Assembly (NCBI GenBank): GCA_943704415.1
Contig: CALSCO010001478.1
Span: 1-20,263, forward strand
Length of the DNA: 20,263 nucleotides
Origin: Parvularia atlantis
Lineage: Eukaryota; Opisthokonta; Rotosphaerida
Direction: 5' to 3'
The translations under genes and the position numbers were made by a program. The notes under the pieces are model-generated. The model was not told where the DNA came from, searched no databases, and saw nothing but the letters and a program-made list of their open reading frames with translations. This document shows, one piece after another, positions 8,884-17,361 of this stretch. Numbering within the stretch: position 1 is the stretch's first letter; every line of letters starts with the position of its first letter.

Positions 8884-10526
8884 TTACGCGCGGATGGGCG
8901 AGGCCAGGATGCGCTGGGTGAAGTAGAGGTAGCCGGCAAAGTTCTCCTCGCCGGTCGGGATGATCTGGTCCGGCGGCAGCTCAAAACCGTAGCTGTGCGC
9001 GCGCGTGACCGTGAGCGACGGTGAGCGACGCGGGCGCGAGGCACGCACCGGCCCGTGTCGCGCAGCTCGATCGTGTAGCCGACCGAGCGGAAGCCGCCGT
9101 TGCTGGCCGTGGCCTCCTCGTCGTAGAACCAATCCGAGGCCGTGCCCGTGGTCACGTACAGGTCGATCGACTTCTGCGAGGTGTAGCGCACGCCGTAGAC
9201 CGAGGCGATGGCGTCGCGCATGCCGTCGCCGATCGACTTGAGCAGGGTCTCGTCGGGCGAGTCCTGACGGGTCCAGCCGTACGGACGCAAGATGAGCTGC
9301 GAGTACGAGTGCCAGTCGATCGCGCCGTAGACGGGGGCCGCCGACTTGAAGTAGGCGATCGTGTTCTTGGTCTCGGGCTCCGAGTTGGGCGTGAGGCCCT
9401 TGTACGTGTCCGAGCAGGCCGACGAGCTCGAGCCGCCCTCTCCCCAGTGCGTGTTGTAGTTGCGGTTGACGTCTGCGGCGCGGCGGTGGCGGCGGTGGCG
9501 GCGGTGGCGGCGGGGTGAGCGGCCGCCGCGGTGGCACCCAGGCGCACGCACCGACACCGCGGCAGGCGTTGCCGTTGTTGGTGTTGCGGTTCTTGCGCCA
9601 CAGGCGGTCGTTGCTCCAAGTGAAGGCGTAGCCGTCGGGGTTGGTGAAGATGACAAAGTGCACCTCGGCCGAGTCGAGGAGCGATGTGACGTTGGCGTCG
9701 TTGCCGTAGCCGGTCACGAGCTCGTTGACGATGAAGTTGCACGTCGCGCCCGAGATCCACTCGCTGTGCGCGTGTGGGGCGGGCCGTCAGTGCCAGCGGC
9801 GGCGGCGGCGGCGGCGGCGGCCACGGGGCAGCGAGGGCGCGCACCGCGCGTGGATCTGGCACTGCGAGTACAGACTGGGCTTGTTGGAGCCGCGCGTGCC
9901 GGTGATGCGCACGGCGGGCTGGTCGCGGCCCTCGAACGACTTGCCGATCGAGGGGATGAACGTGACAATGGACGGGTACTGCGCGGCGAGGTCCTTGTAC
10001 CACTGGACGAGCTCCTCGTACGTGTGGTACTCTGCGCGGGGCGTCATGGGCGAGCTTGGCACGGCGGCGGCGGCGGCAGCGCACCCTCGAACCACTCGGC
10101 CTTCTTGAGCGAGGCGCGCTCGGTCTGCTCGCGTTCGTACTCGCGCACGTACTCCTCCACGTCCTCGACCACGACGTCGCAGCCGCTCAGGAACGACTTG
10201 TAGCGCGTCTGCAGCACCGGGCCGGCGCGGATCGAGATCTCCTCGGCCGTGATCTTCCACGTGTCGAAGCCGGCGTCGTCGATGAACGCGAGGACGACCT
10301 GGTGGGCGGGGGGCGCGCACACGCGGTGAACAACGTGGGCACCGAGGGAGGGAAAAAAAAAACAGCGACGGACCTCGCGCGGGCGCGCGTCCTCAAACTT
10401 GCACGCGAAGACCTTGTGGCCGTCGTAGCGCTCGGTGCGGCGGTAGTGCTTGAGCCACGACGAGGCCGAGGCCGAGGCGGCGAGGGCGGCGACGAGCGCG
10501 ACGACCGTGAGGGCGGCGCCGCGCAT
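8884..10526 (-). CDS. Secreted M14A zinc carboxypeptidase precursor
   Basis: A preproenzyme of the carboxypeptidase A/B family that removes C-terminal residues from peptides outside the cell or in a lytic compartment. Six exons (10526-10374, 10298-10085, 10031-9845, 9763-9552, 9472-9049, 8992-8884) encode 432 residues. Residues 1-20 are a signal peptide (MRGAALTVVALVAALAASAS). About 28-115 is an M14 propeptide ending in DVVVEDVEEYV. The catalytic domain has zinc ligands H183 and E186 (QIHAREWISG) and H310 (AIDWHSYSQ), substrate-binding N258 and R259 (DVNRNYNTHW), and catalytic E391 (TIELRDTGRYGF). At the position of bovine Ile255 there is Ser (TTGTASDWFY), so the preference is neither classic A nor classic B type. 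The introns contain GCC/GCG trinucleotide runs. All catalytic residues are present, so an active enzyme is expected. Confidence 0.95.
9473..9551 (-). other. Carboxypeptidase intron with GGT/GCG repeat tract
   Basis: A 79-bp intron with a CCGCCACCG-type repeat just before its CAG acceptor, standing in for a pyrimidine tract. A branch-like CTCAC lies upstream of the repeat. The next intron towards the start (9764-9844, 81 bp, the longest resolved here) has a similar GCC run. Confidence 0.8.
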
Positions 10527-12042
10527 GGCTGCTGGTGTCTTCTGCGTGCGCGTGCGTGGCCGCTCAGCGCCACCGAAAGATCGACAAGGTGCTGCGCGCG
10601 AGCGGGAGGGAGAGGCGGCGGCGAGATCCGCAGCGCAACGGCGCAGCACAGAGGAGGGGCGGCGCGTGCTGCACGGGAGAGGCGAAGCACGCAAGGAACG
10701 ACGGTCAGCTGACGCTGCGAGAAACGCCTCGAACATTCGCGAAGCCGGCCACGCGGCCGCCACGTGGCGCGCGCACAAAAAGAAGGCGGAAAGAAAGGTG
10801 CGCCGCGGTCGCCTCGAGGCCGTGGGCGGGTCGCCGGGAGGCATCGCGAGAGGGGCGGGACGAGGACGAGCACAAGCACAACAAATGGACTAGAGTTTCT
10901 GAGCGCGTGCGCTTCGGCGCGGGCCGGTGACGCGAGCCGTGCACAAAACAGGCCGAGTCTCTCTGCTCCTCTGCTCTTTCGCGCGCTCAGCGCCCTCGCC
11001 TCGTTCGTGTCTGCGCGCGCCTCACACCGCGCCGCGCCGTTGCAGGTACCATGCCGTGAGCACGCGGTCACTGGAACGAGCGCGAATGTCGCGGTGCGCG
11101 CGGGGCCGCCGCCCTCCGCTCTTGCCTGCGCGAACACAGCAGGATGTTTCCATTCAAAGATGACGAGTCAGACCGTGCTGGTGACAACTCTTAACACCTT
11201 CTCAACAAGGCAGAGAAGCTGACCCCCCCGCCTCGCGCTTTTGCTGCTGTCGCTGCTGTCGCTGTTGGCCTCGCTGTTTGATCGACTGACCGTGCCGCCT
11301 TGCGCACCACAGCCGCGACCGCACAACGGGCCCACGCCTGCGCTGCCGCCACACGGTGCGTGCCGCGCCGCCCCGCGCCCTGCCCCGCCCCGCGCTCCTG
11401 GCGGACGATGATGTCGTTATTTACAACAAGCATATGTCTGAAAGAACCCAAAATCTTTCGTGTTTGACACAACTTGAGATTGCTGAGTCCTCCACCGCCC
11501 CTCGCTCCTCCCTCTCCGCTCCGCGCTGCTCCCTATCGCATCGCTGACCGCGTGTCTGCGCATCCCAGGCATCATCGCTGCTGCTGCCTGCGATTTGATG
11601 CAAGCTTCCATCCACGCCAAGCAACTGCCAATGGGTGCGTGTGCCGCCCGCACTTCTGACGCTATTCTCTGCACAACGCGGCTTGCCTCTTGCATGATGA
11701 TACCCCAATAATTCTCACGACGGTCGTCTTAGCGCCTTGACACAACACCAAGGGCTGTGATTAAAGCGCCCGATTAAACCTCGGCACAATCTGACCCCCT
11801 CCGCCGCTTTCTTGCTCTGCTCTCGCTCTGCTCTTCTTTTGCGCTCGCCGGTCGCTCACGGCTCTGGCACGCAGTGGTGCGAAGCTCGACGGGACACTGC
11901 CTGGCCTATGAGGGCGTTCAGACTGCGGTCGAACTTGCTATCGAAGGCATGCGAGGGCGCGAGCTCTTGCTCCACAGGGCTCGGGCGCCGCAGCGCCTCG
12001 ACCAGCTTCCCTGTGCCGCTGTGTCGCTGTGTCGCGCGCGTC
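10527..12042. other. 1.5 kb intergenic region
   Basis: The longest gene-free stretch. The part next to 10527 is purine-rich on the + strand and must hold the carboxypeptidase promoter. From about 11160 to 11800 the sequence is clearly less G+C-rich. It contains a good hairpin (11731-11756), a C-box-like ATGATGA at 11694 and CTGA at 11791. Short open frames exist on both strands, including a minus-strand one at 11856-12030, but none shows family similarity. No tRNA B-box (GGTTCRA) is visible. Confidence 0.5.
11731..11756. other. Hairpin in the intergenic region
   Basis: AGC-g-CCTTG, then a 9-base loop, then CAAGG-GCT: eight base pairs with one bulged G. It could be part of a non-coding RNA or a 3'-end signal of the CRYZL1 transcript, whose stop is about 290 bp upstream on the minus strand. 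No family is recognised. Confidence 0.35.
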
Positions 12043-13470
12043 TCATGGCCGCACCACAACACGCTGGGGACGGGAAGCGGGGGCGTTCAGCGCCTGGACT
12101 ACCGCCGCGGCCTCGGCAAAGCCAAAGACGCGGCTCGGCGGCGCACGCAGCACGCCCTCAGCCAGCAGGCGCACGACGCTGTCGAGCACGTCTGTCAAGG
12201 CCGGCAGCGGCTCAGCCACTTCTCACACACCGCGAGCGCACACGGGGCAACGCACGCAGATACTGCCCCTGGCGAGCGGCCGACAGCAGCCAGGCCTGCT
12301 CGTTGAGGAAGCACACGCTCGCGCCGCGCAGCCACAGCTGGTTCGCTGCTCGGCGCGTGCGCATCAGCCACCACAGCCTCGCGCGCGGCACGCGGGTGCA
12401 CGGACCGGCCGGCGGATCCAGCTGCATGCTCGCGCGTGTCGTCAGCACCCGGCCCGCGAGCGCAAGACAGGCCATCAGGCTCGGCAGGCTGTGCGCGCCC
12501 TCAAGGTCGAGCACGGCGTCCACGCCCAGCCCGCCGGTCGCCTCGTGCACGGCCTTAACGAGGTCGTGGCGCGTGAGGTCGACGAGGGTGCCTGCCGCCC
12601 GCCTTCACATCAGCGCGCGCCAACACAGACGAGACGAGCGCACCCGGCTTGAACGGCAGCTCGCTCAGCAGGTCGCGCTCGGCGTCGGTGCGCACGGGCA
12701 CGAGCGCGGTCAGCCGCCAGTGCCGTAGCAGCTGCAGCGCGACAAAGGCGTGGTCCTGGTGCGCGCGATCAGCCGCGTGCAGCACCAGAGCAGCAACGCG
12801 CGCACCGTGAGCGGGTCGGGCATGAGCACGAGCTCGCCCGCGAGCAGATGCGCGTGGTGCTGCACCGCCAGGAACGCGCGCACGGCCGGCAACAGGCAGC
12901 AGACGGCATCTACGTCGCTCACCTCGGCCGGCAACGGCACTTGCGCCGCCGCGCTCAATCGCGTCAGTCGTCAAGCGCCACGCCTCGCGGACAAGCGCCA
13001 CGCACGCACCGAGGTACATCTCGGACGCCACGACGCGCTCGCTCAGCCCGCCTGTGGGCACGTCGCACGGCAGCAGCCCTGACCGCGACGACGATCAGCA
13101 GCCGCAGGTGATGCGCGGACCGACGGCGCGCACCGACGACGCGATCGCCTACGCGCAGCCGCACGGCCGCCGCGCCCGCCCGCTCCACGACGCCCGCCAC
13201 CTCGAAGCCAAGCACGGGCGGGTCGCGTGGCGGCGGCACGGCCGGGCGGAAGCGTCCCGCGAGCACGGCCGTGTCCAGCGCCGACAACGCGCACGCCGTG
13301 ACGCGAAGCACCACCTGATCGGCCTCGGGCTGCGGACGCCGTGCTCAGGCCGATGCGCGCGCGCACACACACGCGGGCGACGGGGCGGGACGCGCCTCGG
13401 TGTCGGGCACGACGTGCGGCTCGAGCGTGAAGCCGCCCTCGGCGCTGACGGCGCGCAGCACTCGCGGCAT
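12043..13470 (-). CDS. CRYZL1: CRYZL1-like MDR oxidoreductase (quinone oxidoreductase-like 1)
   Basis: A zinc-free medium-chain dehydrogenase/reductase. The physiological substrate of CRYZL1 is not settled; the family uses NAD(P)H. Eight exons (13470-13396, 13329-13134, 13078-13010, 12939-12806, 12755-12644, 12591-12406, 12345-12256, 12191-12043) give 336 residues; human CRYZL1 is about 349. The GroES-like half has LRVTACALSALDTAVLAG and VLGFEVAGVVERAG, then LLPCDVPTGGLSERVV. The nucleotide-binding half has EATGGLGVDAVLDLEG, and the CRYZL1-specific stretch SMQLDPPA, LWLRGASVCFLNEQAW, ARQGQYL. The usual Gly-rich turn at LVLMPDPLT is degenerate, as in animal CRYZL1. Intron 1 (13330-13395) is GC-AG, and intron 3 (12940-13009) ends in AAG. 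The gene lies 59 bp below the cpRAS gene on the same strand. Confidence 0.92.
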
Positions 13471-13529
13471 CAGCGGCACCGTCCTTCTGCAGTCGTACAA
13501 CCAAAACACCGCTCCTTTGCTCTCCTCGC

Positions 13530-16500
13530 TCACGCGCAGCCGCGCAGGTCGCGGACGAGCGCGTTGCGCCGCTGCACGATCGCCGCCTTGCGCGAGCCCG
13601 CCAGGAACAGGTGCAGCGATGCGTCCTTCAGCCGCACAAACACCTTGGTCGACGCGTCGTCGGCCGCGCTGCGCCGGCTGCGTGTCGCGCCCGCCGTCAG
13701 CCACGACGCACGCGCACAGACGCAGACGCAGACGCAGACGCACTGCTGGCCGCCGCCCTCGCGCAGGCACCGCGCGACGTGCGGCTCGAGCTCGGCACAG
13801 ACCTTGACAAACTCGCCCAGCTCCTCCTGCTGCTCGTCGCTCGCGGCCGCGCGCTGGATCATCGCGTTGGCCGCCAGCAGCCGGTCGCGCGCCTGCCAGT
13901 GTGCCCGGGGCGGTCCACGTGAGTGCGCATCGGCAGACGCGGGCGGGCCACTGGGCCACACTCGGCACCTGCGCGTGCTGGTGGCTCTGCGCGAGCGTCG
14001 CGGCGCGGCGCACGGCCGTCTGGGCGACGACGGCCACGTTCATCGCCTGCTCGGCCTCGGCGCGGCTGTCGACGACTGTGCAGGCACTAGTCAATGGTCG
14101 GACGGTGTGGTTGTGCGGTCGCGCGCACCGTCGAGCGCCCGCGTGATGGTGCGCATGCGCCGGCTGCCCTTGGTGTCGGTGTGCGTGATCTGCAGCTGGA
14201 ACACGGCCGGCACGCTCGGGTTGATCTTGCACTGCGCGCGCATGAGCACGGCGCGACGGTGAGCGTGCGGGCGCACCTCCGCGTCCTTGGGCAGGATGCC
14301 GTACTCAAACGTCATCTCCGTGTCGTCCGTCACGGCCTTGAGGTGGCGCACGACGCCCGAGCCGTCGTCCGCGCCGGTCGTCTTGAACACAAACGGCGGC
14401 GACAGGAACAGCTTGACGACGACCTGCATGCATGCGTGCGCGTGAGTGTGCGAGCGACGCCTGTGCGGGTCACGGCAGCGGAACCTCGCGGCCGATCACG
14501 CGCTTCTGCGCCTGTGTGCGCATCTCGCGGCGGAGCTCGAGCGGGCGCACGATGTTGACCGAGCCCTGCACGCGTCGTCAGCACCACCGCTATAGACGCA
14601 ACAGCACCGCCGGTACCTGCGTCATCTCCGCGACCTTGCTGAGACTGTCCATCGCCAGCGCCTCGCCCTCGATGCCAATGATCGAGACGATCGTGTTGCG
14701 GCTCTGTGTTCACGTCAGCTCGTGTCCATTTGGCCGTGCGCACGCACAACCTGCGCCAGCGCGCCGAGACGCTCGTAGACTGCCTTGGTCTGCTCGCGGG
14801 CGGCGCTGTGCGCGTGCTCGCTCGAGCCGATGCCGCTGTTGGCCAGACCGTCGGTGCACACGAAGACCTCGCTGTTCTTGAACTGGCCGGCGATGCCGAG
14901 CGCCGCTGCGAGCGCAGGGCCGAGCGCGGTTGAGCCGGCCGTCGCGAGCCGCTGCACGGCCTGTGCGCGCGTCGCATGTGGGCGATGGCGAGGCCAGGCA
15001 GACGGACGGACGCACGTCGCGCAGCGTCTGCTGGGCCGCGCCGATGCGCGGGATCGTCTCGACGTCGATCGCGCGGCCGACGTTGATCAGCGCGTCAAAG
15101 TCTGGCCCCGATCAGCACAGGAGCGGTCGGACGACGACAGCGGGCGCGCACCAGTCAGCAGCTTGTCGCCGCAGAGGAGGGTCGAGCGGAACGTATTGGT
15201 GTCGGCGTCGTGGCGCAGGTAGTGCACGCACGACTCGAACGGCATGATCAGCACGCGGCGCCGCGGGAACAGGCTCGCGAGGCGCTCGAGCTGGATCGTC
15301 ACGGCCTCCTGCGAGTCCGTCCGTCCGTCGTGTGAGCGAGGTGCCGCACAGCGCGTGCGTGCCCAGCGTACCTTGATGCAGTCGAGGCGCGAGATGTAGC
15401 GCGAGCCGCCCTGGACCGCGGCCTGGCCCGTGTACTGCATCTTCATCTTGTTCCACTCGTTCTGCAGATTGGGCACCTCGCTGGTGACGTGCATGGAGCC
15501 GCTGCCGCACGCTGCGTCAGCTCCGTGGGCGCACCGGGAGGCGCGTGTGCGCACCTGACGTCCATGCAGAAAATCGCGATCGAGCCGTCGCCGTCGTTGG
15601 GCGGCGGCGCGTGCACGCTGAGCGCGCTCGCGGTGCTGTCCGAGCTCGCGCTGGACGCCGGCGAGGGCGGCTCGGGCGCGACCGCGTCAAAGAGCACGTG
15701 CTCGAGGTTCTGGCGCAGCGGGCGGTCCGGCACGTCGACAAAGTTGGTGAAGCGGCAGAACTCGCACAGCCACGCGCCGCGGGCGTCGACCACGCTGAGC
15801 GCCGACAGCGTGGCGAGGCAGCTGCCGCACTGCACCGGCAGGCCCTTGACCGTCTGCACCTCAGTCATGCCAAAGTTCTCGGGCGCGATGCAGCCGAGCG
15901 CTACCGAGATGCTGCGACAGCCGAGGGGTTGTCAGCCGCCGTCCTGCCGTGTGTGCGTGCGTCGCCGCACCAGTTGGTGTCGCACTTGCGCACGGTGAGC
16001 GTGCGCGTCTTGGTCTTGGGCTTGGGCGGCGCGGGCGACGGCTTGGGTGGCGCGCTGATGCCGTCGGCGACGGTGCTGCGCGCGCCCAATCAGCGAGCGC
16101 AACAACAGCGAAGAGTGAACGCACTTGCGGCGCGGGAAGCACGAGCCGAGCCAGCGGGCAAGCGAGCGGCGCTGCACGGTGGCGCTGCTGGCGGTGCGCG
16201 CGCTCAGCTGGCCAGCGCGGCCCGGGCGCGGCAGGCCCGGCACGGTGATCTGCTTGCGGTACGAGTCCTCAATCGTCGGGTCATACTGCGGGCGCGCTCG
16301 TCAGGCTCCTGCGCACACGAGCGCACGGCTCGGCAGACGCACCTCGTCGACAAAATGATTTTGCACAAACTGCACAGTGAAGGCCGACTTGCCCACGCCA
16401 CCCGCGCCCAGCACGACGACCTTGTACTCAATGTCGGTGCGCGGCGTGCGGCGCAGCAGGTCAAACACAGCCGCCTGCGGTGCAGTCAGTTGCACGGTGC

Positions 16501-17181
16501 GTGCCCGCAGCTCGTTTCCACGCACCTCGATGTTGATGCGCAGCTTGGCCGACGTCTCGAAGAAGCCGGCCTTGCGCCGCGCGGCGAGCGCGCTGCCCTG
16601 GGCGTACGTGACCTGGCGGTCGTGCTCGAGGTCGCACTTGTTGCCGACAAAGACCTGTCTGGGCGTGAGCGTCGCGCGGCACCGCGGCAGACGCGCAGCA
16701 CGCACGACCGGCACGTCGTCCGTGTCCTTGAAGCGGCAGAGGAACTCGTGGATGGCCTCGGCCTCCTGGAACGACGAATGGCTGGTGATGCTGTAGACGA
16801 TCAGGAAGCTCTTGCCAGAGCGCATGTCTGCTGCGCGGTCAGCAGTCTGTGCGGGCGCGCACCGCCGCGGCACGCGCGACGCACACTGCTCGCGCATCGC
16901 CGAGTACTCCTCCTGCCCGGCCGTGTCGAGCATGTCAACGAGGCCTGCGGTACCGCGCGGCGCGTCAGCCCGCCTTCGCGTGCAGGCAGGCAGTGCGCAC
17001 AGGTGTCGCTGTCCATCCCGGTGCGCATGCGGCTCGCGTAGCCGCTCGCGACGCTCGACGCGGCTGGCGCGCCGCTGCTGCCGCCGTCGACGCCCGTTGC
17101 CGGCTCCTCCTCCTCGATCGTCTCAAGCGCGTCGGCCGCCGCGGCGCGGTCGAGGAACGCGAGGTCGCTGCCAAACTCCAT
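13530..17181 (-). CDS. Circularly permuted Ras (cpRAS) - zinc finger - VWA protein
   Basis: An 883-residue protein from 19 exons, every junction in frame: 17181-17001, 16944-16885, 16827-16706, 16654-16526, 16474-16343, 16285-16125, 16075-15971, 15911-15555, 15501-15372, 15308-15152, 15101-15016, 14960-14751, 14703-14617, 14565-14485, 14423-14277, 14231-14129, 14075-13969, 13892-13744, 13677-13530. After an acidic leader, the Ras domain runs in permuted order: G3 DTAGQEEYSAMREQY (67-81), G4 NKCD (126-129), G5 ETSAK (154-158), then the helix AVFDLLRR, a five-residue link, EYKVVVLGAGGVGKS (P-loop 187-194), and G2 YDPTIEDSY (209-217). Thr212, Gln71, Gly189 and Lys193 match Ras Thr35, Gln61, Gly12 and Lys16. 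A Sec23/24-like zinc finger follows (C324, C327, C345, C348; VKGLPVQCGSC). The VWA domain has MIDAS D414-x-S416-x-S418 and D577 (VFVCTDG), and beyond it lie a beta-rich and a helical region. There is no CaaX end. Partners are unknown. The cpRAS-VWA class is described but rare. Confidence 0.95.
16076..16124 (-). other. Intron marking the end of the cpRAS domain block
   Basis: A 49-bp GT-AG intron (GTGCGT donor, CTGAT branch-like site) that follows the basic stretch CFPRR, after switch I and a Ser/Ala/Arg linker. It separates the GTPase block from the Pro/Lys linker leading to the zinc finger. Confidence 0.7.
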
Positions 17182-17361
17182 CGTCGTCGCGTGGTCGTGT
17201 TGCTGTGGCGCGGCCCGTGCGCGGCGCGGCGCCCTCTTATGCAGCGCGCAGCCGCGCCGTCAGCGCGTGCCATTTCCGGCGCCGTGTGACGTGATCAGCG
17301 CAAACATATATGTACAAGGTGTCATGCTCTTTTCCAAGGGTTCGCAACGCGCGGCAGAGCG
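17182..17361. promoter_or_regulatory. Bidirectional promoter of cpRAS and the His-rich gene
   Basis: A 180-bp spacer between two divergent starts. It contains the 10-bp palindrome ACATATATGT at 17304-17313, 49 bp before the + strand ATG and 123 bp before the minus strand ATG. Its first nine bases recur upstream of the methyltransferase gene. A TATA-like role is inferred. Confidence 0.5.

Noticed and set aside
11694-11794. C/D box snoRNA with ATGATGA and CTGA
   Set aside because: The boxes and spacing fit, but the flanks show no terminal stem and no clear D' or C' boxes. Not supported enough to call.
13678-13743. CTGCGT tandem repeat as a coding repeat
   Set aside because: It lies within an intron of the cpRAS gene (GTGCGT donor, CAG acceptor) whose removal joins the flanking exons in frame.
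15545-17041. A 498-codon open frame on the + strand opposite the cpRAS gene
   Set aside because: It is an Arg/Ala/His-rich shadow caused by high G+C content. It crosses well-supported minus-strand exons and introns and has no recognisable domain.
15972-17181. Two separate tandem Ras genes or a pseudogene pair instead of a permuted domain
   Set aside because: There is exactly one copy of each G motif. All introns between them are in phase, and no stop or start codon separates the halves. A tandem pair would leave duplicate motifs.
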